Part shown: piece by piece, positions 46,079 through 58,253 of the stretch
How positions within the stretch are numbered: the first letter of the stretch is position 1
Layout of the letters: each line of letters opens with the position of its first letter
Assembly: GCA_031308135.1 (NCBI GenBank)
Contig: JAHLJT010009355.1
Location: 3,471,217 to 3,535,216, forward strand
Direction: 5' to 3'
DNA: 64,000 nt
From: Acheta domesticus
Taxonomy: Eukaryota > Arthropoda > Insecta > Orthoptera > Gryllidae
Made by a program: the position numbers and the translations under genes
The notes under the pieces: generated by a model
What the model saw: the letters and a program-made list of their open reading frames with translations, nothing else
What the model was told of the DNA's origin: nothing
Database searches by the model: none

Positions 46079-48300
46079 CGCCTTCTGTGACTGATGAGCT
46101 TCTACTGAAAAAAGACCCGTAAGTGTGCAAATTGTTACAAACTGTGCTACTGTATCTTTCAGGGGTGCATCCACATAATTTAAGAAGAAAGATAGTTGTG
46201 TTGCAGAATGACACACACTTTCTCGCACCAGTTAGTTTCCTAATCTCTTTAGTCTAGGCTAGCTTTCCGGTCTTCTGTCTCTTCGCAGCTGCCATTTGTG
46301 TGCCCCCAAAAATTGAAGTATTTCTAAGTAAAGCGCGCCGAAAAATTAAAATATTAGATTTCTAATTCATCTAGCCGTGGCATCAGCTAGTGCTGTTAAC
46401 AGACGGAGTGACACAGACTGTTTCTGTAAACCAATCTTTCGGTTTCATGGACCTACGTAAGGTGGATTCTGATAAACATTTTAGAGAAAATAATTCAATA
46501 CACGAATAAAAACGATTCACTTTTTCCGTGTCAGGGACCTACAATACGAAATTTTCTACTAAAGTAGTGGTGCTAATACAGCACTTACTTTCTCGCCCAT
46601 ATTTACAAGCAACATTGCGTGAAAAGTACGCGAATTTACGCAAACACGCAAAATTACAGGAATGCCAACGATTTCCGATACGTATTTTATCCGTAAATAA
46701 AACTATTAGTTTATATTAATGCGAAAGGAAAGAAAGTCACCAGAGAAAGTTATGTAATGTTGCGCGAAAAAGCGGTGAAAACAATAAAGACAAAATACAC
46801 ACTCAAAAAGAATGAACATATTATCTTCCATTTTATGTGTCTCTTAAGCTCCTATCTTCAATAACTGACACCCATTCTTCTTTGTACTCTCGCTTCCTCT
46901 CTCGCTTTTTGCCTTTCGACAATCAATTGTTTTTATTAAATTATATAAATAATTCAATATTGATTACTCAATGTTTATAAAGAGTTGGCATAAACTATTT
47001 GAGTGTTTATTTAGTTTTGTAAACAAAAATACACTTGTGGTGTCTCATTGACGCCCAGCGTCATTTGAGGGCGCACGTTTCTAATCATATTCAATTTGCG
47101 CAACTTCGCGAATTTTACATTATCGATAGACAGAAACATCTTAAATTAAACATAAAAACAAACAACAAAAGCGCTTCATTTCTACCCCTGGGGAAACTCC
47201 CTAGGCTTTTAAAGGAGGATAGCCGTTTTGAAGAGGTTGGGACATTAAAAAATGAAGACATTTCTAACCTTATAATACTTTGGAGATAAAAGTAAATTCA
47301 AACACGGAGACCTTGATTCAGGGGATTCCGCACGAGTACCTCTTTCACAAATGAGGTAAAATGGAATTTTAATAAATTCAAAGATATCATTTTAAAAAGT
47401 ATTTCCTGCACTGAAATTGTGAAATCAAATTGTACACTCCTATCTTTCGTAGCGGATATACTTCTGAACATTGCAGATCACACTTCTTGTGTTATCTGAA
47501 ACGTTCAAATGTAGTGCACACAGATCTTTACCGAGTGCACAACATGTTGCACACAGAGAAGGTCGTGGGGTAAAAGAGAGAGGTTCTCTTTAGAGCGACG
47601 GATTCGTAGCACCTCCAGACATGAAACGTTAAAGTGACATTTATGTCCTGGAACGTTCCCTCCATTCTTAATCTTTTACTTCTGCAAAAACACAAGGCCA
47701 CTTCGTGCGAAAGCGGAACTGGTCAGAACCTCCGGGAGACGCGCGCCCCTGTTCCTGCGACGGCTCTTCTCACGCAAAACACTTATTGATTCCACAACAG
47801 CACATTCTTTCTAGCATTCATTCTAAATTTGAAATTTTCGAAAGTTCAGAGAGTTTCAAGCAAAAAGTTGGATTGTTTTCTGAAAAAAATGATTATTTTA
47901 AAACAGCATAAATTTCAAACATAAATTACCCAAAAACTACTCGTTTTTTTTAAAGAATTGTTTAAAGCCCATTCTTAAGAGCTCGTTTTTTTAGAACAGA
48001 TTTTTTTCAGGCAAACATTTCTAGCTTGTATTTCGTAGTTTTGAATTGTTACCTTTTTTAAATTCTCTAAAATGTTTTCTAAGTGTTCGCCATAATCGAG
48101 ACTAACAACAATTTTTACTGTCCTTTGATATACATACAGGAGAAAATTTAAAGAGACAATTGGAAGCTGTTTTGCGTGAAATAAAGGCAGTTTTTAACTT
48201 TTCACAAAAAGTTATGCGAACAATACACATATTCTTTGAAAAATTGTGCATTGCCTTATTTCAAGATTTTTCTTTAAAGATCAAATATCATTATGGAAAA
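46079..48300. other. Unassigned DNA
   Basis: No gene or repeat match seen. A 84-codon plus frame at 47035-47289 is unrecognised and poorly supported. Confidence 0.4.
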
Positions 48301-48309
48301 AATCTCCAT

Positions 48310-48940
48310 CTTTAATATTGTAGTTATGGGATGTCGCCGAAAAAAGTTAAACTTTTGCAATTGTCAAAAACTCAGTGCTTTTAAGGAAAATATGACCTGC
48401 ACCATTTTCTAAAGAGCCCTTTGCGATATGGAGAATAAAGTTAAATAAAAAATTAGAGAAACCCGTTACATTCTTCTGTACAGAGGGCCTGGAAGTGGGG
48501 ATGTACAGGAAAAATGGCTGAAAGAGCAAAACCTCCTCTAACCCTAAGCAGGATACTCCTGTAGCACTGAAAGTGCAAAGGGTGCAAAAACAAGCCATTT
48601 TTGAGAAAACTGAGAAAATGTTTTGAGGCTTCATGTAAAGTACCCTCAAAAATAAAAATATCCCCTTCAAACACAGAAAACCTCAGGTTCATTTAAATTG
48701 AAATGCGAATATGAATTTTGAAGAAAATCGGCTGAACGGATTCGGCGCTAGCGTTGACCACAGTTGAACAGAACGACACAGGGTTTGCCGTCAATCGGCC
48801 TGGGCATCAAGGTCACAAAAAACATTAATTCTAAATACACGACGTGTTAGAGGATTTTTTTTTCCCCAAAATACGCCGTTTCCCGACGCACGATTAAAAC
48901 AATTACTCTTCTTACGAAGTAAGGGGCAATAACGTACTTC
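48310..48940 (+). repeat. R1 dispersed repeat copy, long
   Basis: ATTGTAGTTATGGGATGTCGCCG, GGCTTCATGTAAAGTACCC, AAAATCGGCTGAACGGATTC, GGCGCTAGCGTTGACCACAG, CACGACGTGTTAGAGGAT, CTTCTTACGAAGTAAGGGG. The order matches the interrupted copy at 22085/29261, and it is the best template for an R1 consensus. Confidence 0.6.
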
Positions 48941-50589
48941 ATTTCATTTCTTCTTTACTTTGATTTTTTATGCATTTTTTATCCATGCGATTGTCCACAT
49001 AACCAATTCTAACATATTTTAGGAAAAAATATGAATGTACAAAAATAGTGAATTATACTGAAACCCATGAATAAATTAATTGCAATGCAATGAGTATTTG
49101 TGTGAAAACCTCCGAACATGTCGAACGCTATGAAAATACAATAAAAATGTTGTTTTACATTTACATGCTGTGCGTTAGAATGTATACATGTATTTGGCCT
49201 TTTAGGGTTGCAATTAATCCTCCTTTTACCACCTAGCGGTGTTCCCGGGCGTCGCTTGTGGCGGGCAGGGCGTCGCTCCCTTGGGCCTGCCTGCTCTTGT
49301 CTTCTCTTTCGCCACACAGCTGTACAAACTGAGACGATTGGATGAGAAAGTTGTAGCTTTCACTTGCGCCCCGCCCGCGAGCGTTCACAGACGCGAGCAC
49401 GTGTCCGCACTCTGTCCTCTCGAATCGCAGAGCAAACAGACACACGATGCATTCAAGAGCACGATTAATGAAGGTGGCACGTTTATTCATTTAATTCCTT
49501 TGCCCAGGCTGTAGGTACATTTGGATTTCAGACGCCATTTTCTCTCATTTTTGCTTTAAATTTGTGAACGAATATTGCTAAATGGACTGAATGACATGAC
49601 ATGAAATTTATTTTGCTGGATTCTTTTGTGTTTTTAAAACAGAGGTACGAAACTATACGCTGAAGAGATAAGAAAACTAGTGAGAGAAAGTCTGTGCCAT
49701 TTGCAGAACCCACTAGTTCCCTTTAGAAGTTGCACATTGCGGAGTTTATTTTTTAAGCCAGAGATTTGTGGGCTCCGTATTCTCGGCCCGCTGATTGGTC
49801 CGACAGGCGAACTGTTCAATATGCAGCGCGACAGGTGGGAGGGCGGGGAACAGCGCGGCAGCGGGGGTCTAATTGCAAGTGCACGTCGCGAGACGCGGGC
49901 TCGTTTATTACTCTTGCGAAGAGGGATTAAAATAAATAACACATTCTGACAGTTAATTTCGTTGTTTTTTTCAACTGATGAGCAGTTTGTGGTGTATAGG
50001 AGGTCAATTAAACGTAGGTTGCAGAACAGATTTAAGTTTTCAAATTTACATACTTATTGATTTTACTTGTGCTTCAAATGAACTTTCATTTGCCCAAACT
50101 TTACAAATGTAAATTTCCTCACTTTCCAGAGGGCAAATGCTGTTTACGACGGTCTTTCCCAAAACATCCAAGGTCCCTTACATTCACCCCCGCCTCACCC
50201 CAATTCTATTGATCTTGTTCTCTATATCATTCATGATTTAATCCCCATCACTGCTGGAATAACACTGACCGGTTTCAAAACTTTTTTTAAATATTGATAG
50301 CTGATTTTTATAGTTTTTTTGGGTGCTGAATCCGCATCTGAACTCTATTTCTTTCCATCGCCCACAGTTTAGTCAGAATTAGATTTGTTAAGATATAGGA
50401 AAATATACTGTATATGCAATTAAAATGAAAAATAAACGTCTTCTAAAATACCAACAAAACTTTGTTTAACATAGATGGCTTTATAATCTTAACATTACAT
50501 TCTACAAAGGCTTTATGGGTCCACTGACGTGTATTTTCTTGGTCTCTTTTCTTTAAAGCCCCTTACACAGCTTGTTCTCCTCTGTGCCG
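48941..50589. other. Unassigned DNA with two GC-rich patches
   Basis: CpG-enriched stretches at about 49235-49440 and 49770-49905. No gene is recognised in them. Confidence 0.4.
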
Positions 50590-53335
50590 TTTGCTGACTC
50601 CCGGTGAAGTGACCAACAGTAATCTCCCATCATGTTAGTATTCCAGCGTCCCTAATAACGTTTTTTCATCACTTTCAGATCTTAATGAAAACGCTCACCT
50701 TGTTCTTCACTTATATTACCTAAATTGTCCGGGAATAATTGGAAATGACTGTTTAAAAAGTAAACCTTGAGGCTCATTAAACATCCCAATTTATTGAAAG
50801 CATTCAACGTATTGGTAACAATTGCTTGATAGTCTGGGTCTTTTTTGTTGCCTAGGAACTTATTAACAACGTGTTTAAAAGCAATGTACGCTTCATTTTC
50901 ATTTACTTTCATATTATGTAGTTCTAATTGGGGATCAAACATCACTTTTCTAACATCAGGCTCAACGAAGATACCCTTTTAATGAAGAGAACAATTTTTA
51001 TATGCAATGGAGGCAGCAGAATCTTGTGTTGTTTTACCAGATATTCCCGTAGAATGTTATTTTCCCTTGGATTTAATTATTTTCTTACAGGCCAATTCTT
51101 TCTAGACTAATGCTGATTTAGAGCCCTACTATCCCATTCACATAGTAAACACGGGAATTTAGTAAATCACTTAGCTGGTCAAGAAGCCTGCGTGTTACTT
51201 TTAAGCCATCACACATCATCCATCTATGAGCAAAGTAGTTTATTTCCTCTAAAACTACAGAAGTTTTCGTAACTTTCTTTCATGTGTACAGAATAAGCAA
51301 TTGGAAATGTGTAGGTGTTTAATAGAACTGATTTTGAACTAGTTTTAGAGGAATAGATAACATCCTCCATTGTTTTTTATTTGTGTTGAATTCCCAACTC
51401 ATTCACCAGCTCGGCAATATTCGAGCAATATACTAAATCCTGTTCTTTTCTGAAAAAGTAAGCAAATTTCTGATCTATTTTCCTGTACACATCCATTGAA
51501 GTTCCAGCTTCTAACAAGTTCTTTTCCTTGAGTCTAGAGGCAAGCAGTTCAGCTTTCTCCTTTGTTAAGCCCAATTCTCTGACCAAATCATTTACATCAG
51601 TTTGAGTAAAAATCTGAGGTTCCACACAGTGGATGGGACACTGAAACTCACTGTTAGCTGGTTCATCTCTATCACAAGGAGATTCATCACTTGACATATG
51701 ATCAAGATTAACAGTTGCAATAGGCACAGGTGGTCAGGTACAGACAGATTGGATCTATGGCCTATTGGCCAAATTACAGATGGTAGGTTAGTGTCGGAGC
51801 ACACTACATAATATAATATAATAAATAATATTAATTACAATATTTCTGGGGGGACAGCAGAGCGAATACGACTCCTTAAAATTTTAAAAGCACGTCTGTA
51901 AAATAATTGAGCAGTACACATTCATTAGCTTCATTCCGGCACAAATCGAAGACAACAATCAAACAGCTACAGCGCTTCCGAGAAATCGTAATCGCTGTCA
52001 CATAAAATTACAAAATCAAATCAAAATAATGCGTTTAAATTAAATTCACCAGGTTCAAAATTCACCAAATTCAAAATCTCACGTAAAACATTCACTAAAT
52101 TTATAAAACTCGAACGTTTCCATTTTAATTAATAAAGCTCAATTTCCAATGACACTCGCTCATTGGCTGCGAGCTTCTCTCCCTGCGTCATCCGACGCAG
52201 TCGGAAGTCAGTCTGGTCTGAGCCTCGTGGCAGCAAGCCTCGAGAATGCAATGCTCGCAGAACGTTGTTTTCGACATGTGCTACGTGTTCAGTTTAAGGT
52301 CTAGTCTGTGCAATGCTCGCAGAACGTTGTTTTCGACATGTGCTACATGTTCAGTTTAAGGTCTAGTCTGTGCAATGCTCGCAGAACGTTGTTTTCGACA
52401 TGTGCTACATGTTCAGTTTAAAGTCAAGTCTGTGCAATGCTCGCAGAAAGTTGTTTTCGACACGTGCTACGTGTTCAGTTCAAAGTGCAGCGTTTAGTAA
52501 CCGTAAGCTGCAACAATCTCTTCATTATGAGCCTCTCCCTTGTGTCGCCTAACGCAAGGGGAATTCAACAACGCTGCCTGAAATGCTGCTTGTGCCACGT
52601 GTTATGTGATGGTGTGTTTCTGGCGAGCGCCAGACTGTGACAGTTTCTTCATTGCGAGCCTTTCTGCCTCGTGTCCCCTGACGCGAGCGGAAGAAAATGT
52701 CTGCATGTGTAACTGTGCAAATGTAGATCAAACACTGTATCTCTTAGTTGCCTATTATGCTTGAATTTAATATATGTGTTTTATGTCACTTATAAACTTA
52801 CTTTCCTTAAAGTACAATAGCAGTAATCTCACAAACAGATGCAACCTGTCCAAAGCTAGTCCTTCAAATCCCTCGGAATAAGTTGAATTATCGATGGTGT
52901 TGGGGGAAAGAGAACAGGATATTCCCGAAAGGCAAGAAAAGTCTGCTGCTCTCTCTCACAACCTCATTCTCCCACAGTTAGGGTACTGCATTACTTTTTT
53001 GTTTTTGGATTTGTAACCAGTAATATCAATGTAACAAATGTAGAAACTATTCAAATGATTCCTTGGCTTCCTCAGTACCATTGGAGTGGCAAATCTAAAG
53101 GATTTCTTTTTTGACCATTTTCGAAGGTCTTCTACACAAATATAACATACTTTATGAAGCGCCCACGATTTGTTCTGATCACCAAGTTTAATTAAAAAAC
53201 ATGAAAAATACACATCTCTAACAAAGTTTGTAATGTTCCCTTAGTGGTTTTAATCACAAATTCACCACAAATATAACAAAAACTGTCAGGACTGTTCTTA
53301 CAACCATGACCAGCAGTGACCAGCAGTGACAGTGA
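50590..53335 (-). pseudogene. Decayed multi-exon gene of an uncharacterised arthropod family
   Basis: Read on the minus strand, from 53335 down. A Cys-rich start (FCYICGEF, then VCYICVEDLRKW at 52956-53213) is followed by a gap of about 1.1 kb that may hold an intron. Then come NLPSVIWPIGHRSNLSVP, SDESPCDRDEPANS, FTQTDVNDLVRELGLTKEKA and LVYCSNIAELVNELG (51377-51800), PIAYSVHMKESYEN, FPCLLCEWDSRA, KILLPPLHIK, and finally FKHVVNKFLGN, CLMSLKVYFLNSH, ISEEQGERFH and NMMGDYCWSLHRES (50590-50945). This order matches a large family of uncharacterised proteins that I recall as multi-copy in insect genomes. Frameshifts (at the YFSCF region, after LSVP, at the FPCLLCEWD region) and in-frame stops (after ERFH, after KKRY) break it. 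Its origin, transposon or host, is not settled. Confidence 0.65.
52248..52495. repeat. Tandem repeat, four ~62-bp units
   Basis: GCAATGCTCGCAGAACGTTG and TTTTCGACATGTGCTACRTG recur at 52248, 52310, 52372 and 52434. The first three are nearly identical and the last has diverged. The array sits in the putative intron of the pseudogene. Confidence 0.9.
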
Positions 53336-53673
53336 ACACTAACTGCTAAACTAGTATCTTATCTTGACAGCAACAATGTGAACAAGTGCGCGTCCAATAA
53401 AACAAACACGGTACTCCTTGTCAAATATCTTACCAAAGAGTGAACTACCCTCTTTGTTGTCCTAATACTCATTCTAACTTCCTGTATCTCATACATTTCT
53501 AGACACTCAGAGCTGCATTTGCCTAGCTACACAGAGCAAATGTTAATATGTGAACAAATGGTGGGTGATACGGCATTTTTAATGTTATTTTTGGAATCAG
53601 TACACTTAAAATAATAAGAATTAGGTGAATACACACAAAACGTTTTTTGGTCGTTGGCCTGTGTAATGTTTAA

Positions 53674-54835
53674 GATCATGAACAGAACATGCTCGCAGAA
53701 CATGATATAGATCTAGCAGTCATTACGGAAACTCACTTAGCACCTACAGCAAATTTTCCAGTTCCAGGTTACAAAGTTTATCGATAGGATCGCCCATCTT
53801 CGAAAACGTCTGGTGGAGTGCCAATAATTATCAAAAAGAATCTTCCTCATGACCAAGATCCACCGGCATTCACCTCCAATCTACAAAATATTGCAGTTTT
53901 CTTAAGGGACAAAACCTCGCCTCTTACAATGACGGCAGTGTAGAAACCATCCAATATTCCTCTAAATTCGAATCTACTACAAAAACTCTTTGCATATCCA
54001 ACCCCCGCGATAGCAATAGGAGGTTTCGGTGGTAAACGTTGAGCTTGGAGATCTAGAAGGAACTCGCCGAACGGAAAAGCTCTGTTAAATTTGCACTGAA
54101 CGAGAATTGTAATACAATAGCCCCTCTGCAACCATTTCCATTTAACCAATGCGTATACTAGACATTATAGTAAGGGGGCGTCCATAAATTACGTAACGCA
54201 AATTTCGAGTATTTTCAATACCCCCCTCCCCCTTGTAACGCATTTCCCTAGCTCAATGTAACGCTTCGCTTCGCTTCAGATTGATGGTTACAGCCGTGCC
54301 TGTCTCCTTGGACTCTTCATGCTGGTTTGTGTCTAGGGTTTTCTATCTCCCTTTCTATGAATCCTCTCCCCCGTACAGGGACGGGGATTGGGATTCAGGG
54401 TGGTGAAAGAGAGGTTATTTCGTTGCGGGTTTTTGCGAGGAGGGACGGGGAAGGAAGTTTACGTGTTCTTCTTGAGACGGCGGGGTATATCTATGTAACA
54501 CAGTGTAACGCTAACTCAGACCCCTTCCCTACCTTTTAGCGTTACGTAATTTAGGGATGACCCCTAAGTAAACAATTTAACGATCCAATATATCAATGCT
54601 CTGTAACAGAATCAAATTCGGATCATTCCCAGTCCTCATTACAGTCAATAATAATCCGCCCACCCCTAAATGACTCGGAAGCTACCCAAAATTATTAACT
54701 GGCAAATCTTGAATTCGCTCACTTGTATTCTCCCCCCTCAATCAGCCTCTTTTCGGACAAACAACGCACAAATAGAGGAGGAGAATCCTACGATACAACA
54801 ACTACAGCAATTAACAATGCAATCCGGTCACCTTT
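53674..54835 (+). pseudogene. Jockey-like LINE endonuclease fragment, split
   Basis: From 53674 the plus strand reads EHDIDLAVITETHLAP, VPGYKVYR, SGGVPIIIKKNL and PNGKALLNLH. This is the apurinic-endonuclease domain of a Jockey-type non-LTR element, including the catalytic Glu of ETHL. The GDFNAKH-like motif has decayed (GGFGGKR). A MITE at 54173-54565 interrupts it. Afterwards the Ser-Asp-His motif (54618-54626) and VLITVNNNPP follow with a frame shift, then the linker before the reverse transcriptase. Several stops make it dead. The RT domain is absent. Confidence 0.75.
54173..54565. mobile_element. MITE with AGGGGGCGTCC ends inside the LINE
   Basis: The ends AGGGGGCGTCCATAAATTAC and (minus strand) AGGGGTCATCCCTAAATTAC are inverted copies continuing into GTAACGC. 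The flanks AGTAA and AAGTAA suggest a short target duplication, with alignment ambiguity. It has no long frame with transposase features. The LINE continues on both sides, giving the border independently. Confidence 0.75.
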
Positions 54836-55016
54836 TGGGCGCACTCTCTTCATTTTTGAAAATTAAGTGTCGAAATGGGAAATTGGAATTCCCCGCATTC
54901 CGTTTGGGACGGTGACACTCCGATGGCAATGTAATTTAAGAAGTGCTTGGATGTAGTCATTAGAGTCTTGAAAAAACTATTACGTTTAAGATTATCATAG
55001 CATTAAATTTATACTA

Positions 55017-55362
55017 ACAAAACCCGGCAGACGTTGTTCTGCCCTTCATCTCCCTTTTTACCCTCCCATTTCCCTTTGTCACTGTCTCTCCCTTCTTCCC
55101 TCACCCTGTCCCTGTCTGTCTGTCTCTGCCGTTCTCGGACCGTCTCATTCACATTTACTAGCAGATTCTGCACGTCTCTGACCAAGTGAGGTAATATCGG
55201 GAAGAGCCGGACCAACAAAAATGTAATAGAATGTTCGAGAAGAAAATTTAGTTTTGTTCTACAGTGCCATGTAGTGGAGTTACAACAGAATTATCAGCAT
55301 ATAAACCTTCTGAGTGGAAAAACGTAGAAGTGCCAACTTTCATGGAGATCGGTCATATGGTG
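55017..55362 (+). repeat. R2 dispersed repeat, copy 4 (internal deletion)
   Basis: AAACCCGGCAGACGTTGTTC, the CT-rich run, CAGATTCTGCACGTCTC, then jumping from AATAGAATGTTCGAGAAG to TTTTGTTCTACAGTGCCATG. It lacks the middle found in the copy at 42724. Confidence 0.65.
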
Positions 55363-55364
55363 GG

Positions 55365-55391
<27 letters not shown>
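55363..55391. repeat. (TA)n microsatellite
   Basis: Uninterrupted TA repeat following the R2 copy. Confidence 0.95.
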
Positions 55392-55396
<5 letters not shown>

Positions 55397-55971
55397 CGTC
55401 ATGAGATAAGGAAGAACACAGACATGGAGATTGCTATACATATTTATTTACAATAGTCTATTACAGTATGTACCCTCCTAAGGAACAATCCTAAGGAACT
55501 CTGCTCTCCACAGCACACCGACTCCTGAGACGAGCCGCCTCAGTATCGGCCAAGAGAACCCCAGCACGCTTCACTAGCGCCGCCCCTGGTCTCTTTTCCC
55601 GTGACGAAAAGCCACGCCTCGCAAGACTCTGCTCGCGATCACCTCCGCACATCACTACGGTCAACCTCGAATGCCATGGAAGCTTATTCCACCCGCCTCC
55701 CTTGCGAGGCATCACGTGACCGACCTCCCCCGCACAAAGCGTCATTTCCTCTCGAGATTTGGGCCAGCTGCAGATGGAGCCTGCCGTCCATCTGCAGACG
55801 ATTTGTCTTCACACCTCACTTGTGCGAACGGACAGCCGCCTTCTCAAACACGCCCCCAACTGAGAGACCCCCGAGAGGCCCCGGGGGTCCGGCCGCCGCC
55901 AGCGCGGCACGAGAGGACCAACCCCTCCCCCTTGCACGACTTGTGCGGTCGGTCGAGCCCAGTGCCATGAC
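55392..55971. other. GC-rich segment between two AT microsatellites
   Basis: From TGACGTCATGAG to CAGTGCCATGACG, with many short frames but no recognisable protein. It may be the interior of a repetitive element bounded by AT microsatellites. Confidence 0.35.
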
Positions 55972-55974
55972 GCT

Positions 55975-56026
<52 letters not shown>

Positions 56027-56029
56027 AGC
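55972..56029. repeat. (AT)n inside a perfect palindrome
   Basis: GCTACAATA, about 40 bases of TA, then TATTGTAGC. The flanks mirror each other exactly, so the whole 58 bases can extrude as a cruciform. Confidence 0.85.
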
Positions 56030-56395
56030 ATTTGCCAGAATGCCACACGATAGCCACCCACGCACCTAGGAATAGAGAGAGACGCGTGATATAAAAATAA
56101 GCGTAAGAACGAATACAATAGGAAGCAGCGCGGCCTAGTAACGTGTGCGCGAAGCTACGACGCGGACTTCCCAACTATTGAGAACGGGAAGGTGTGGACG
56201 AGAGGGGCGTGAGGCGCTACCTCCCCTCCAAGAGAGAGGAGACGGGAGGGCAAGTCGTTTTCCTCCTTCTTGGTCGAGACGTCGGAAAGAGCGGACGTGT
56301 GGCGAAATAGTGGTAGGAGTGCTTATGAGCAGGAGCCATCTTGGCGAGTTCGTAGGGAGGTACCGTTCATTATATATATACATATACATATCTCC

Positions 56396-56408
56396 CCAAG
56401 GGTTCCCA

Positions 56409-56454
<46 letters not shown>

Positions 56455-56467
56455 TGGGAACCCTTGG
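56396..56467. repeat. (AT)n inside a perfect 72-bp palindrome
   Basis: CCAAGGGTTCCCACGAT, TA repeat, ATCGTGGGAACCCTTGG. The arms beyond the microsatellite are 17 bases of non-repetitive, exactly mirrored sequence. Confidence 0.9.
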
Positions 56468-56545
56468 CCCTTGGAAAAACGCAAAGAGAAATCGCGTCTT
56501 TTTGCGTTATTCAAAGCAATAAGGGGTGATCGTCCGTGGGGGTGA

Positions 56546-57012
56546 AGTTCGGGCAAGACTATCAAAGCCAACATACGTCCGCGGCGGAAAGATCATGGCT
56601 TCAAAATTCGGCGAAGAAAACAGAGAACAGATGTAGGTAAATTCTCATTTATTAATAGAATCATACAAAATTGGAACAAATTACCTGCAGCAGTGATAGA
56701 GACTTTCCCTCAGAATGTCAAAAAGTTAAAATTAGATTAAATAAATTGTAATTTTTTTAGAATATGTTACTTTAAAATTATTTTTTGTATTCTTGTTTTA
56801 AGTATTCTTGTATTAAGGTTAGATTTAGCATAGGGTTAATACATTAATTTTATAAAAATTGTATTCAGTAATGTTGTTTGATGTTTATTTTGTGTGTTGT
56901 TGTATTATAGAGTGGTTTGATGTTTGTTTTATGTAGATTAAATGATTAGAAAACGCTACCACCGGAATTATTTCATGTATCCTAAGTAGCGAAATAAATA
57001 TTCTATTCTATT
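56546..57012 (+). mobile_element. 3' end of a non-LTR retrotransposon
   Basis: An open stretch at 56546-56740 reads PRRKDHGFKIRRRK, GKFSFINRIIQNWNKLPA and ends in a stop. The FxNRxIxxWNxLP phrase is the usual C-terminus after the reverse transcriptase in insect LINEs. A 3' UTR of about 270 bases ends in TATTCTATTCTATT, a microsatellite tail like that of CR1/L2-type elements. Everything upstream of the C-terminus is missing, the normal result of 5' truncation. Confidence 0.65.
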
Positions 57013-57133
57013 AATTAAGACGGTAAGATCAAAGTTTTTCTGGACGTAATAGTAAAGGTAAACGTAACTCAAAGAGAACTGGAGGTGATTATTAGAGGGG
57101 AGAGATTCGAGTGAAGTTAACACCGAGAACGTC

Positions 57134-57547
57134 GTGAGGTTCGAACCGAGAATAACGCGAGAGGACTGGCAAAACGCGTCGGAGTGTCGCGACCGAAGAG
57201 GCGACGAAGAAAAGAATTTAGATATTTCTTTGTCGGAAGAGGCGAGGAAGTGGCGGCGGGAGAGTTCGGCGCGGGACCGGCAGCAGGGCGTAAGAAGACG
57301 TGGTAGAACGGAGACGGGAGGCAGCTTCCAGCGACTCGGAGGAGCACGCAGGCAACCCGAAACGAGCCAAGGTGGAAGGCGCCACGCAGCAGCTGCGGTC
57401 CGAGGTAGCTGCGATTTCAAGAAGGTAATCGCGAATCGAGAACTATACGAAAGCGACGACGAGTGCGCGAACAGTACCGCAGATAACTTCTGTAGCTCTC
57501 AAATAACTTATTTAAACTGTGTTAAGTGGAGGTCCGAAAGCAAGTGA
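57134..57547 (+). other. Arg-rich 137-codon open frame, unrecognised
   Basis: GC-rich against AT-rich surroundings, with composition dominated by Arg, Glu, Ser and Gly and no family I know. It could be the untranslated 5' part of a retroelement or a CpG island. A coding role is not supported. Confidence 0.25.
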
Positions 57548-58253
57548 GAAATCATAGCTCGTGTCTTTTGTAACACATTTCATTCTCAGTAAACGACTGT
57601 CCCATTTATTGTAAATAAATTTACGAAAAGATATTTATTTAAATTGGGACAACATGAATATTTTTAGTTGTGATCAAGGAATTTATTAAAAGGCAAGGCC
57701 GACTACGGTAATTTAGAAGTACTTGATAAGCTTCATGTATTGGTTAAACCAGGCATGGCAAAACAAAGTTAAGGTGAAATTATGCAGAGAAAGTCATGTT
57801 ATTTGAGAAGTGAATTTATTATTTCATGCGTGATGTAAATTTGGTATCAGAATATACGCATAATTCTACTAATTTCTGTGTGTTGGGGTACGCTTACTCA
57901 CCAAAAGATCCCGCCCCCTGAGATCACAAAGCTCATACGAGCATTCTTTCTACCGCCCCCTTTTCAGCTGGTGGATGGTGCGAGCGGTCGAAGAGTAGAG
58001 CGACGCTGGTAGTCGAAGGTTGTGAGAGGAAGGCGGGTCAGAATACGCATACTTACTGTATGACAAATCCCAGGTAAAGTTGCCATTTCTAGGTGTTTTT
58101 CACCCAGAAGATTTACGTGCTGTTAATTATGTTCTATTGCATCAAGAAAGGTTCCATTAATTATAGACAATCAGATCATGTGATAATAAAATATATTTAA
58201 TACAAAGTTGAAGAAAAACGAAGTTGGAGTTTTACAGGGTGGAGTTTCACAAC
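57548..58253. other. Unassigned DNA with an R2 scrap
   Basis: TTTTTCACCCAGAAGATTTA at 58098-58117 matches the inverted R2 copy (42820-42840). Otherwise nothing recognised. Confidence 0.35.

Noticed and set aside
55601..56574. Frames of 80-150 codons around the AT microsatellites
   Set aside because: GC-rich low-complexity composition, interrupted by Ile-Tyr runs from (AT)n, and competing frames on both strands.
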